From Aeromicrobium yanjiei (GTDB lineage Bacteria; Actinomycetota; Actinomycetes; Propionibacteriales; Nocardioidaceae), in assembly GCF_009649075.1 (NCBI RefSeq), contig NZ_CP045737.1, positions 310,001 to 374,000 on the forward strand: a stretch of 64,000 nucleotides of DNA. The letters are read 5' to 3'. Both the position numbers and the translations under genes were made by a program. This document shows, in pieces, positions 34,573 to 43,182 of the stretch; the first letter of the stretch is position 1; every line of letters begins with the position of its first letter. The notes beneath the pieces were generated by a model. The model was not told the origin of the DNA. It was given only the letters and a program-made list of their open reading frames with translations, and ran no database searches.

Positions 34573-35997
34573 GTGAGTTCCTTGAATCAGCCTGCCGGCA
34601 GCACTGTGCTGCCCACCTTCTCCACCCTTTCCCTTCCCCAGCCGCTCGTCCAGGCGCTCGAGCGTCAGGACATCGTCAACCCCAGCCCGGTGCAGCTGGC
34701 GGTCGTCCCCGACGCTCTGGCCGGCAAGCACGTCCTCGGCCGTGCCCGTACCGGCTCCGGCAAGACCCTCGCCTTCGGCATCCCCGTGCTGGTCCGCCTC
34801 GCGGGTCGCACCAGCCGCCCCAAGGCCCCGCGTGGTCTGATCCTGCTGCCGACCCGCGAGCTGGCCACCCAGGTCCGCGCCGCGATGGAGCCGCTCGCCC
34901 AGAAGATGGGCCTGCGCCTGACGACCGTCTACGGCGGCGTGCCGATCAACAAGCAGATCAACACGCTCAAGAACGGCGTCGACATCGTCATCGCGACCCC
35001 GGGTCGTCTGACCGATCTGCTGGATCGCCGCTGCATGACCCTCGACGACATCGAGATCACGGTCCTCGACGAGGCCGACCACCTGTGCGACCTCGGCTTC
35101 TACAAGCCGATCGACGCGATCCTCGGTCGTACGCCCGAGAGCAGCCAGCGGCTCCTGCTGTCGGCGACGCTCGACGGTGACGTCAACAAGCTCGTCAAGC
35201 GCCACCTGCCGCAGCACGTCCTCCACGAGGTCGACTCGGGCGAGAGCGCCGTCGACACGATGGAGCACCACGTCCTGGTCAGCGGATCGACCGAGAAGTC
35301 CAAGGCCGCGTTCGACCTGCTGCGCGCCAACCCGCGCAGCATCGTCTTCACGCGGACCCGTCGCGGTGCCATGCGCCTGGCCAAGCAGCTGACGCAGAAC
35401 GGCATCGAAGCGGTCGACATGCACGGCGACCTCTCGCAGCGTCACCGTGAGCGCAACCTTGAGGCGTTCAGCTCAGGTCGCGCCAGCGTCATCGTCGCGA
35501 CGGACGTCGCGGCACGCGGCATCCACGTCGACGGCATCGGTCTGGTCGTGCACTACGACGCGCCCGCCGAGCACAAGGCGTACCAGCACCGCTCGGGCCG
35601 CACGGCTCGCGCCGGAGAGTCCGGAGCCGTCGTCACGATGACGACGCCCGAGGCTCTGCGCGACGTCATGCAGCTGCAGAACAAGGCCGGTGTCACGGCA
35701 CGTCACCACGATGCGCGCACCGCGCCGTCGCCGATGACGGTCGAGGCGCTCTCGGGCGCCGGCACCGCCGCACCGCACGCCTCGTCGGTCCGCCAGGGCG
35801 CCCGCTCGGGCGGCAACGGCGGCGGCAGCCGCGGTGGGTCCAGCAGCCGTGGCGGAGGCCGCCCGCAGGGTGGGTTCCGCGGCAACGGCGGCGGACGCCC
35901 GCAGGGCTCGGGTGGCAACCGCGGTGGTGGCGGCGGACGCCGTCGCTCCGGCGGCTCCGGCGGCTCCGGCTCGACCACGGTCTACTCCTCCTCGTAG
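34573..35997 (+). CDS. DEAD-box RNA helicase with RGG-rich tail
   Basis: About 474 residues. Helicase motifs: Q-motif region NPSPVQLAVVP, ARTGSGKT (I), PTRELA (Ia), ATPGRL, DEAD (II, in VLDEADHL), SAT (III), then HGDLSQ, ATDVAARGI and HRSGRTAR (VI). The last ~90 residues are low-complexity Gly/Arg/Ser with RGG-like repeats that bind RNA. The GTG at 34573 is preferred; a TTG at 34534 would add 13 residues in frame. Such proteins unwind structured RNA in ribosome assembly and at low temperature. Confidence 0.92.
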   Translation: MSSLNQPAGSTVLPTFSTLSLPQPLVQALERQDIVNPSPVQLAVVPDALAGKHVLGRARTGSGKTLAFGIPVLVRLAGRTSRPKAPRGLILLPTRELATQVRAAMEPLAQKMGLRLTTVYGGVPINKQINTLKNGVDIVIATPGRLTDLLDRRCMTLDDIEITVLDEADHLCDLGFYKPIDAILGRTPESSQRLLLSATLDGDVNKLVKRHLPQHVLHEVDSGESAVDTMEHHVLVSGSTEKSKAAFDLLRANPRSIVFTRTRRGAMRLAKQLTQNGIEAVDMHGDLSQRHRERNLEAFSSGRASVIVATDVAARGIHVDGIGLVVHYDAPAEHKAYQHRSGRTARAGESGAVVTMTTPEALRDVMQLQNKAGVTARHHDARTAPSPMTVEALSGAGTAAPHASSVRQGARSGGNGGGSRGGSSSRGGGRPQGGFRGNGGGRPQGSGGNRGGGGGRRRSGGSGGSGSTTVYSSS

Positions 35998-36019
35998 GAG
36001 ACTCCCGCACGACGAACAC

Positions 36020-36059
36020 ACGACGCCGCCCCCGGTCACGCACCAGGGGGCGGCGTCGT
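36020..36059. terminator. Terminator between the helicase and the PH-like gene
   Basis: 14-bp perfect stem, ACGACGCCGCCCCC against GGGGGCGGCGTCGT, 12-base loop; serves both convergent genes. Confidence 0.88.
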
Positions 36060-36077
36060 TCGTCGTTCGGCGGCGGG

Positions 36078-36443
36078 TCAGGCGGTCAGCATCGCGTCCG
36101 CCAGCGCGACGTCCTTGTGAAAGCGGCGGTGGATGTAGAGCTTCTCGCCGAGCGTGGTGCACTTCCACCACAGTCCGCTCGCGGGGCCGATGCGGGTGTT
36201 GCGCGGCAGCTCGCGCAGCACCGACTTGGGGGTGCCCTGCGTCCACTTGCCACAGTCGAGCACGACGATGCGCTGGGTCGTGACGACGACCGCCTCGAAG
36301 CGGTTCCAGAAGATCCACAGGTAGGTCAGTGCACCCCACCATCCGCTGATGCGCTGACCGACCATGACGGCCACGACGGGCTCATCCGGTCGGAGAAACT
36401 TCTGGGAGTTCTGGACGATCTTGTCCCTGATCATGATGGCCAT
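36078..36443 (-). CDS. PH-domain-like protein, unknown
   Basis: 121 residues, soluble to peripheral: MIRDKIVQNSQKFLRPDEPVVAVMVGQ, a short hydrophobic WGALTYLWIFWNRFEAVVVTTQRIVVLDCGKW, then basic beta strands. The VVVTTQRIVVLD segment is typical of bacterial PH (bPH) domains. No function can be assigned. It is divergent from the Nramp gene. Confidence 0.7.
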   Translation of the reverse strand: MAIMIRDKIVQNSQKFLRPDEPVVAVMVGQRISGWWGALTYLWIFWNRFEAVVVTTQRIVVLDCGKWTQGTPKSVLRELPRNTRIGPASGLWWKCTTLGEKLYIHRRFHKDVALADAMLTA

Positions 36444-36462
36444 GCCCGGCAGGTTAGGGCAG

Positions 36463-36474
36463 CACGGCGCCGTG
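36463..36474. promoter_or_regulatory. Palindrome upstream of the Nramp gene
   Basis: CACGGCGCCGTG, a perfect 12-bp palindrome; CGGCGCCGTG recurs as a direct repeat at 36515-36524, 50 bp further on. Possibly operator sites for a metal-responsive regulator, though the G+C content makes chance matches likely. Confidence 0.3.
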
Positions 36475-36535
36475 TGTGCCGGCGGCTCGCCGTCCGCGGA
36501 GGACCAGCGTCCGGCGGCGCCGTGGCCCGTGCGCC

Positions 36536-37765
36536 ATGCTGGTGCTCATGCTCGTGAGGGATCGGCTGCCGCGACTCGGCCTGCTCGGCCCTGCGTTCAT
36601 CGCGGCCGTCGCGTACGTCGATCCGGGCAACGTCGCGACCAATGTGACCGCGGGCTCGACGTTCGGCTACACCCTGGTGTGGGTCGTGGTGATGGCCAAC
36701 ATCATGGCGGTGGTGGTGCAGTACCTCTCGGCGAAGCTCGGGATGGTCACCGGGCAGTCCCTCGCCGAGCACATGGGGGAGAGGCTGCCGCGGGGGCCCC
36801 GCATCGCGTACTGGCTGCAGGCCGAGGGCATCGCGGTCGCGACCGATCTCGCCGAGGTCGTCGGCGGCGCGATCGCGCTCAAGCTGCTGTTCGACCTGCC
36901 CCTCGTGGTGGGTGCGATCATCACGGCAGCCGTGGCCATGGTGATCCTGCGGGTGGGTGACATGCGGGGCCAGAGCGCGCTGGAGCGCGTCATCATGGGC
37001 TTCCTGCTGCTCATCGCCGTGGGGTTCATGGCTGGGCTGTTCATCGATCCGCCGTCGGCAGGGCCGCTGGCGGAGGGGCTCATCCCGCAGTTCGAGGGCT
37101 CCGAGAGCGTGCTGCTCGCATCCGGCATCATCGGCGCGACCGTCATGCCGCACGTGATCTATCTGCACTCGAGCCTCACCACGTCGCGCCTGGGCTCGCG
37201 TGGCGACGGGCACTCGGTGCGGCAGCTGCTGCGGGCGACCCGCACCGACGTCGTCCTGGCGCTGCTGCTCGCGGGGATGCTCAACCTGTCGCTGCTCGTG
37301 GTCGCGGCCACGAGCCTCGAAGGCCTCGATGACACCGACACGCTCGAGGGCGTCCACCGGGTGGTCACGTCCGAGCTGGGCGCCGGCGTCGCGCTGCTGT
37401 TCGCGGTGGCGCTGCTGGGCTCAGGACTCGCCTCGACGTCGGTCGGGAGCGCGGCCGGGGCTGAGGTCATGCACGGACTCCTCGGCGTACGCCTGCCGGT
37501 CCTCGTGCGCCGGGTCGTCACGCTGATCCCCGCTCTGGTGGTCCTCGTGCTCGGGGCCGAGCCCAGCCGGGCGCTGGTCGTGTCGCAGGTGGTGCTGTCG
37601 ATCGGCATCCCGTTCGCGCTGGTCCCCCTCGTCCTGCTGACGTCACGGCGCGACCTGATGGGCGAGTACGTCAACGCGCGCGGCACGACCGTCGCCGCGT
37701 GGGTCGTCGCCGCGATCGTGATCGCCCTCAATGCTTCCCTGCTGTGGTTGACCTTCACGGGGTGA
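36536..37765 (+). CDS. Nramp-family Mn2+/Fe2+ transporter
   Basis: 409 residues, about eleven membrane helices. The metal-binding DPGN of helix 1 (VAYVDPGNVATN) and the MPH of helix 6 (GATVMPHVIYLHS) are intact, so proton-coupled divalent metal uptake (MntH group) is expected. The start is either ATG 36536 or ATG 36548; the first is used. No manganese riboswitch is recognisable in the 92-base leader. The Na+/H+ antiporter gene follows 40 bp later with its own -10. Confidence 0.92.
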   Translation: MLVLMLVRDRLPRLGLLGPAFIAAVAYVDPGNVATNVTAGSTFGYTLVWVVVMANIMAVVVQYLSAKLGMVTGQSLAEHMGERLPRGPRIAYWLQAEGIAVATDLAEVVGGAIALKLLFDLPLVVGAIITAAVAMVILRVGDMRGQSALERVIMGFLLLIAVGFMAGLFIDPPSAGPLAEGLIPQFEGSESVLLASGIIGATVMPHVIYLHSSLTTSRLGSRGDGHSVRQLLRATRTDVVLALLLAGMLNLSLLVVAATSLEGLDDTDTLEGVHRVVTSELGAGVALLFAVALLGSGLASTSVGSAAGAEVMHGLLGVRLPVLVRRVVTLIPALVVLVLGAEPSRALVVSQVVLSIGIPFALVPLVLLTSRRDLMGEYVNARGTTVAAWVVAAIVIALNASLLWLTFTG

Positions 37766-37793
37766 TCGGCGGGTTGAGACGCCTCTTCGCGGG

Positions 37794-37799
37794 TAGTTA
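37794..37799 (+). promoter_or_regulatory. -10 element of the antiporter gene
   Basis: TAGTTA, six bases before the GTG at 37806. Confidence 0.4.
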
Positions 37800-37805
37800 C
37801 CCCCG

Positions 37806-39128
37806 GTGGATGACCTGATCAACGCCGACTTCGTCTACCTCCTGATCGGGTTGGCCCTCCTGCTGGCAGTGGTCCTGCCGCACGCCTTGCGGACGGTAGC
37901 CCTGTCAGCACCGGTCGTCCTGCTCGCTCTCGGGGTGCTGGCGGGCCTCCTGCCCCTCCCGGACGAGGTGCGGATCAGCCCGGTCGAGGACCGCGCGGTG
38001 CTGGAGCACCTGACCGAGTTCACGGTGATCATCTCCCTGATGGGGGTGGGCCTCGCGCTCGATCGCCCGCTCAGCTTCCGCTCCTGGGCCTCGTTCAAGC
38101 GGTGGGGGACCACGTGGCGCCTCCTCGCACTGGCCATGCCGATGTCGATCGCCGTCGCGGCGTGGTTGGGTTGGTGGGTGCTGGGGCTGGCACCGGCTTC
38201 GGCGATCCTGTTCGGTGCCGCTCTGGCCCCGACCGATCCCGTGCTCGCCTCGGACGTGCAGGTCGAGGGACCCACGACCGACGCCGAGGACGCGACCGAG
38301 ATCGACGAGCGCGACGAGGTGCGGTTCGCGCTGACGTCCGAAGCAGGTCTCAACGACGCCCTCGCGTTCCCGTTCGTCCACCTCGCGATGCTCGTCGTGG
38401 CCGCCACCACGCTCGGGGAGTGGGGCGTCAAGTGGGTCTTCATGGACCTGGTCGAGATGACCGTCGTGGGCGTCGGTGTCGGGGCGGTCGTCGGCTGGGC
38501 GCTCGCCAAGGCGGCATTCCGGTCGAGTCGCCCGTCGATCCGCACGGCCGAGACGGGCGAGCCGCTCCTGGCTCTCGCTGCGGTGCTCCTGTCGTACGGC
38601 GCCGCCGAGGTCGTGCACGGCTACGGCTTCCTGGCCGTCTTCGTCTGCGCCATGACCTTGCGGTCGATGGAGCGCAGCGCCGACTATCACGCCCTCATGC
38701 ACGAGGTGATCGAGCGGCTGGAGCGGCTGCTCACCCTCGTGGTCCTGCTCGTGCTCGGGGTCGCGATCTCCGACGGCCTCCTGGAGTCGCTCAGCTGGCG
38801 CGGAGTCACGGTGGGCCTGCTGCTGATCCTGGTCGTCCGACCGGTCACGGCCTGGGTCGCGCTTCGGGTGGGACCGAAGCCCGTCGACCGGGTCGGCGAT
38901 GACCACCTCGGACCACGGGAGCGGCTCGCGACGGCCTTCTTCGGCATCCGCGGCATCGGCTCGATCTACTACCTCGCGTACGCAACGGGGCGCGAGGACT
39001 TCAGCGACGTCGACACGTTGTGGTCGACCACCGCCTTCGTCATCGCGGTCTCGGTCGTGCTCCACGGGGTGACCGCGACACCCGTGATGCGCTGGCTGGA
39101 CCGGCACCGGGAGGCGGCAGCGCGGTGA
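37806..39128 (+). CDS. Cation:proton antiporter (CPA1, NhaP-like)
   Basis: 440 residues, twelve or so membrane helices. FGAALAPTDPVLASDVQVEGP is the conserved CPA1 helix with TDPVLA, followed by SEAGLNDALAFPFVHLAML carrying the transport-site Asn-Asp pair. FFGIRGIGSIYYLAYA near the C-terminus matches NhaP-type Na+/H+ exchangers. It helps with pH and sodium balance. GTG start, probably leaderless. Confidence 0.9.
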   Translation: MDDLINADFVYLLIGLALLLAVVLPHALRTVALSAPVVLLALGVLAGLLPLPDEVRISPVEDRAVLEHLTEFTVIISLMGVGLALDRPLSFRSWASFKRWGTTWRLLALAMPMSIAVAAWLGWWVLGLAPASAILFGAALAPTDPVLASDVQVEGPTTDAEDATEIDERDEVRFALTSEAGLNDALAFPFVHLAMLVVAATTLGEWGVKWVFMDLVEMTVVGVGVGAVVGWALAKAAFRSSRPSIRTAETGEPLLALAAVLLSYGAAEVVHGYGFLAVFVCAMTLRSMERSADYHALMHEVIERLERLLTLVVLLVLGVAISDGLLESLSWRGVTVGLLLILVVRPVTAWVALRVGPKPVDRVGDDHLGPRERLATAFFGIRGIGSIYYLAYATGREDFSDVDTLWSTTAFVIAVSVVLHGVTATPVMRWLDRHREAAAR

Positions 39129-39193
39129 GACGGCGACGGCTCAGCCGGCCTCCAACCGTGGAGAATTCCCGCGCCAGGCACGATGATTGACCC

Positions 39194-40054
39194 ATGCCCG
39201 AGCTGCCCGAGGTCAACGCACTGGTCGAGTTCCTCGACGAGCAGATGACGGGTGCCGCCGTCGCCGCCGTCGAGCTGGCGTCTTTCGCGGTGCTCAAGAC
39301 GTACGACCCGCCGGTCTCGGCGCTGCAGGGCATGGAGGTCACCGGGGTCACGCGACACGGCAAGTTCATCGACATCGACGTGAGCGGGATCCACGTGATC
39401 GTGCACCTCGCGAAGGCCGGTTGGCTGCGGTGGTCGGACAAGCTTCCCGAGACCAAGCTCAAGCTGGGCGCCAGCAACATCGCCGCGCGGGTGCGGCTGG
39501 ACCGCGGGGACGGCCCGACCATCGGCTTCGACGTCACCGAGGCAGGCACCCGCAAGGGCTTGGCCATGTACGTCGTCAACGACCCGGCGGACGTTGCAGG
39601 CATCGCAGCCCTCGGCCCGGATCCGCTCGCGCCGGGCTTCGAGCTGCGTCCGCTCCTGGCGAGGCGGATGCAGGTCAAGCGGCTGTTGCGGGACCAGAAG
39701 ATCATCGCGGGGGTCGGCAACGCGTACAGCGACGAGATCCTCCAGGCCGCGAAGCTGTCGCCGTTCGCGATCGCCGAGAGCCTCGGCGAGGAGGAGATCG
39801 ACCGGCTCGAGGCAGCGGTGCAGAGCGTCCTGCGCGAGGCCGTCGAGGAGGCGCGCGGCAAGCCCGCCGACGAGCTCAAGGACGACAAGCGGACTCGCAT
39901 GCGCGTCCACGGACGCGCGGGGGAGACGTGCCCGGTGTGCGGTGACACCGTGCTCGAGGTGGTCTACGCCGACTCGTCCCTGCAGTACTGCCCCACCTGC
40001 CAGACCGGCGGCAAGCCGCTCAAGGACCGCTCGACCAGCAAGTTCCTCAAGTAA
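39194..40054 (+). CDS. Fpg/Nei-family DNA glycosylase
   Basis: Base-excision repair glycosylase/AP lyase, 286 residues. MPELPEVN supplies the catalytic Pro 2 and Glu 3. The helix-two-turn-helix contains VKRLLRDQKIIAGVGNAYSDEIL, and the C-terminal zinc finger is CPVCGD with YCPTCQTGG. The family's usual domain pattern is complete; this subgroup is sometimes called Fpg-like or Nei2-like in actinobacteria, so the exact lesion (8-oxoG or oxidised pyrimidine) is uncertain. GATGAT lies six bases before the ATG. A long palindrome follows the stop codon. Confidence 0.92.
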   Translation: MPELPEVNALVEFLDEQMTGAAVAAVELASFAVLKTYDPPVSALQGMEVTGVTRHGKFIDIDVSGIHVIVHLAKAGWLRWSDKLPETKLKLGASNIAARVRLDRGDGPTIGFDVTEAGTRKGLAMYVVNDPADVAGIAALGPDPLAPGFELRPLLARRMQVKRLLRDQKIIAGVGNAYSDEILQAAKLSPFAIAESLGEEEIDRLEAAVQSVLREAVEEARGKPADELKDDKRTRMRVHGRAGETCPVCGDTVLEVVYADSSLQYCPTCQTGGKPLKDRSTSKFLK

Positions 40055-40060
40055 CCCCAC

Positions 40061-40123
40061 CCAGATTTGCGGACTCCTGCACCGTTCCGCGCGCGGATTC
40101 CGTGCAGAAGTCCGCAAATCTGG
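40061..40123. repeat. Long palindromic intergenic element (22-bp arms)
   Basis: CCAGATTTGCGGACTCCTGC followed by AC pairs with its inverse at 40102-40123, 22-bp arms with one mismatch. The centre holds a second perfect palindrome TCCGCGCGCGGA. The arrangement, outer arms around an inner palindrome, mirrors the 65-bp family at 16656 and 47499 but the sequence differs. It lies between convergent genes and could also end transcription. Confidence 0.85.
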
Positions 40124-40143
40124 GGCGGGGCTGGGGCGGGCGG

Positions 40144-40971
40144 TCAGCCGGCGGCGACCAGGGCGACGGCCAAGGCGGCGAAGACCAGGCCCATGCCCTG
40201 CCAGCGGTGGATCCTCTCGCGCAGCAGCACCGCAGCGAGCAGCACGGTGCTGGCCGGGTAGAGCGACGAGATCACCGAGACGATCGACAGCAGGCCGTGG
40301 TGGGTCGCGTAGATGAACGCGCCCTGTGCCGTCGCGCCGAGGGGTCCCATCGACACCGCAGCCCAGGCCGCGCGGTCGCGCGGGAACCAGGCCTGGCGCA
40401 GCACGGTCGCGGTCACGATGACCGCGACGATCGACGTGCCCTGGGACGCCGCGAGAGGCAGCAGCCCCGCGTCGTCGCCGATCTGCCCGAGGAAGACGAA
40501 CAGCATCCCGAAGCCCACCCCGGCCAGCACGCCGTCGAGGACCCCGCCGCGGTGGGCCGGGTCGTCGTCCACGACCCGCGAGATCAGCGCGATCGCGGGG
40601 AAGGCGCAGACGACACCGACCAGGGCCATCCCGGACGGCCGGTCCCCGGTCAGGAGCCCGACCGCGACCGGGATCAGCGCCGCGCCGATGGCCGAGATCG
40701 GGGCGACGACACCCATCCGGGCGCTCGACAGGCCGCGGTAGAGGAAGGCCGCACCGAATCCGCCCCCGAGGCCGGCGAGCGAGCCGAACAGCAGGTCGCG
40801 GCCGGTGGGGGAGCCGCCGACCACGAGGGCGACCGCGAGGCTGAAGACGGTGGACGACGACTGACCCACGACCGCGATCTGCCACGCGGAGGCGCGTTTG
40901 GAGAAGATCCCGCCGAGGAAGTCGGACACGCCGTACGCGAGCGCCGAGACGAGGGACAGGACGATGGCCAC
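40144..40971 (-). CDS. EamA/DMT-family transporter
   Basis: 275 residues with ten membrane helices in two repeats (LVSALAYGVSDFLGGIFSKR opening; ISSLYPASTVLLAAVLLRERI near the end). Drug/metabolite carrier superfamily; substrate unknown. The start is GTG at 40971, with TAGGCT six bases upstream on the minus strand (40978-40983). Divergent from the acyltransferase gene. Confidence 0.86.
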   Translation of the reverse strand: MAIVLSLVSALAYGVSDFLGGIFSKRASAWQIAVVGQSSSTVFSLAVALVVGGSPTGRDLLFGSLAGLGGGFGAAFLYRGLSSARMGVVAPISAIGAALIPVAVGLLTGDRPSGMALVGVVCAFPAIALISRVVDDDPAHRGGVLDGVLAGVGFGMLFVFLGQIGDDAGLLPLAASQGTSIVAVIVTATVLRQAWFPRDRAAWAAVSMGPLGATAQGAFIYATHHGLLSIVSVISSLYPASTVLLAAVLLRERIHRWQGMGLVFAALAVALVAAG

Positions 40972-40977
40972 GCGAGC

Positions 40978-40983
40978 AGCCTA
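40978..40983 (-). promoter_or_regulatory. -10 element of the EamA gene
   Basis: TAGGCT on the minus strand, six bases before the GTG at 40971; leaderless transcript expected. Confidence 0.5.
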
Positions 40984-41023
40984 GTAAGTGCCTGTCGCCG
41001 AGCGGACCGGGCGCGGCAGCACG

Positions 41024-41029
41024 TAAAGT
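41024..41029 (+). promoter_or_regulatory. -10 element of the acyltransferase gene
   Basis: TAAAGT, six bases before the GTG at 41036. Confidence 0.45.
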
Positions 41030-41035
41030 GGCGCG

Positions 41036-43144
41036 GTGGCACAGCACCGGTCCAGCCGACGACGCCTGATCGGCGGTCACGTCCTCAGGGCGGACGTCCA
41101 GGCGCTGCGTGCCCTCGCGGTGGTGGCGGTCGTGGTCTACCACCTGTGGCCAGAGGCCCTGCCCGGCGGATTCACCGGCGTCGACGTCTTCTTCGTCATC
41201 AGCGGGTTCCTCATCACCGACCACCTCGCCCGCGAGGTCGACCGCACGGGCACGCTCGACCTCAGGAGGTTCTGGGCCGGGCGCGCCAGACGGCTGCTGC
41301 CCGCCTCCCTGTTGGTCCTGCTCGTCACGGCGGTCGCAGTCCTGCTCACGGTGCCGCGCAACCTTCAGGAGCGGTTCCTGACCGAGGTCGCAGCGTCCGC
41401 GCTGTACGTCCAGAACTGGCAGCTCGCCCGCGACTCGGTCGACTACCTCGGGGCGGAGAACCTGCCCTCGCCGGTGCAGCACTTCTGGAGCCTGTCGGTC
41501 GAGGAGCAGTTCTACGTGGGTCTGCCGATGGTCATCATCGTCGCGATCCTGGCCGCCCGACTGTTCGTGCTGGACAGGTACCGGGCGATCTTCGGCGTCC
41601 TGGTGATCGTCACCGCCCTGTCGTTCGCGTACTCGATCCATCTCAGCTCGGCGAGCCCCGGCACGGCCTACTTCTCGACGTTCACGCGCGGGTGGGAGTT
41701 CGGCCTCGGGGGCATCGCGGCGTTCGCTCCGCCGCTGATCGCGACCCTGACGCGCCGCGGTCTCGTCGTGGTCCGCACCGCGGCGGTGCTGGCGTTCGCG
41801 GCGATCATCGGCTCGATGGTCGTGATCGACGGCGACACCCCCTTCCCCGGCTGGGCGGCGGCCGTGCCCGTGCTCGCCACCGTGGTGCTGATGCGCTGGG
41901 GAGTGCCCACGTTCATGACACCGTTGGGCCGGTTCGCGCCGGTGGCCCTGCTCGGCCGGATCTCGTACTCGCTGTACCTGTGGCACTGGCCCCTCATCGT
42001 GATCGTCCCGTTCATCACGCTCCACCCGCTGACGACGTCCGACAAGATCGCGATCTTCGCCGCCGCGGTGATCCTGTCGTGGTTGTCCACGAGGTGCCTC
42101 GAGGAGCCGATCCGCTTCTGGAACCTCCCGCGCCTGCGGCCGTCCCACGTGCTGGGGGCGACCCTCGCGGCGATGGCCCCGGTGATGGTCGTGGCGCTCG
42201 CCGGGCGCGCGTACGTCGAGGACGTCCGCAGCGACGAGGTCACGGCGTCCGCCAAGGTGCTCGACGACCTCCCGGCCTGCGTCGGGGCCGCGGCGATCGA
42301 TGCCGACGCCACGGGGTGCGGAGACCCCCTGGGCCGGCCGCTGACGGTCGTCGACCCCGCGGTCGCCGCGCAGGAGGAGCCCGACTTCCGCGACTGCTGG
42401 GCGACCAACGGGGTCGAGGAGCTCAACATGTGCTCATTCGGGCCGCAGACGGGCTACGACCTGCATCTGTTCGCGGTCGGCGACTCCCACGCGGCGGCAC
42501 TGCTGGAGACCTATCGCTACATGGCCGAGAAGAACGACTGGCGCATCGACGTCGCCGCGCACGCCGGCTGCTACTGGACCGCGGCCGACATCGACCTCGA
42601 CGGCGAGGACCAGGAGGCGGCCTGCCGCGCGTGGCAGGCCAACCTGACCGACCACCTGCGCGAGAGCAAGGGCACGTACGACGCGGTGCTGACCACGCAC
42701 GCCACGAGCCTGCGGATCGGCGATCGTCCGGAGGGGCTCAGCCGGACCGAGACCGTCGTGTGGGGGCTCGTCGAGGCCTGGAAGGAGACCGACGCCCCCG
42801 TCGTCGCGATCGTCGACAACCCCCGCAGTACCGACACCAACGCCCAGTGCGTCGAGCGCAACGGCGTCGACGACCCGCAGCGGTGCGGGACCTCGAGGTC
42901 GTACGGCCTTCGGCGGTTCGACGGCAACGCCGAGGCCGTCGCGCAGAGTCCGCGAGCGGCTCTGGTGGACATGACCGACTACTACTGCACCGCGACCCGT
43001 TGCCCGTCGGTCATCGGCGGCGTCTCGGTGTATCGCGACCAGACGCACCTGACCACGACGTACGTGCGGACGCTCGCGCCGTACCTCGACCGACGGGTGC
43101 GCAAGGCCCTGCGCGAGCTCGAGGTCGTGCCGGGCGGTCGTTGA
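41036..43144 (+). CDS. OafA-type acyltransferase with C-terminal SGNH domain
   Basis: 702 residues. The N-terminal ~380 form a ten-helix acyltransferase-3 domain: LRADVQALRALAVVAVVVYH with its Arg-x10-His pattern, GFTGVDVFFVISGFLIT, RFWAGRARRLLPA, and SLSVEEQFYVGLP. After a final helix (MAPVMVVALAGRAYV) an exported SGNH hydrolase-like domain follows: GDSHAAALLETYRYM gives the Ser nucleophile, and DQTHLTTTYV the Asp/His. These proteins O-acetylate surface glycans such as O-antigen, teichoic acids or peptidoglycan; the target here is unknown. Confidence 0.9.
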   Translation: MAQHRSSRRRLIGGHVLRADVQALRALAVVAVVVYHLWPEALPGGFTGVDVFFVISGFLITDHLAREVDRTGTLDLRRFWAGRARRLLPASLLVLLVTAVAVLLTVPRNLQERFLTEVAASALYVQNWQLARDSVDYLGAENLPSPVQHFWSLSVEEQFYVGLPMVIIVAILAARLFVLDRYRAIFGVLVIVTALSFAYSIHLSSASPGTAYFSTFTRGWEFGLGGIAAFAPPLIATLTRRGLVVVRTAAVLAFAAIIGSMVVIDGDTPFPGWAAAVPVLATVVLMRWGVPTFMTPLGRFAPVALLGRISYSLYLWHWPLIVIVPFITLHPLTTSDKIAIFAAAVILSWLSTRCLEEPIRFWNLPRLRPSHVLGATLAAMAPVMVVALAGRAYVEDVRSDEVTASAKVLDDLPACVGAAAIDADATGCGDPLGRPLTVVDPAVAAQEEPDFRDCWATNGVEELNMCSFGPQTGYDLHLFAVGDSHAAALLETYRYMAEKNDWRIDVAAHAGCYWTAADIDLDGEDQEAACRAWQANLTDHLRESKGTYDAVLTTHATSLRIGDRPEGLSRTETVVWGLVEAWKETDAPVVAIVDNPRSTDTNAQCVERNGVDDPQRCGTSRSYGLRRFDGNAEAVAQSPRAALVDMTDYYCTATRCPSVIGGVSVYRDQTHLTTTYVRTLAPYLDRRVRKALRELEVVPGGR

Positions 43145-43170
43145 GGCGCTGCGCAGGCCCAGCGGGTCCG

Positions 43171-43176
43171 TAGGAT
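43171..43176 (+). promoter_or_regulatory. -10 element upstream of 43183
   Basis: TAGGAT, six bases before ATG 43183. Confidence 0.5.
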
Positions 43177-43182
43177 GGCAGC

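Noticed and set aside
36444-36535. Manganese (yybP-ykoY) riboswitch before the Nramp gene
   Set aside because: The leader is short and the conserved internal loops cannot be found.
38969-42148. A 1059-residue minus-strand frame across the antiporter, glycosylase and acyltransferase genes
   Set aside because: It runs antisense to several well-recognised genes and has an Arg/Asp/Gly-rich composition typical of shadow frames in high-GC DNA.
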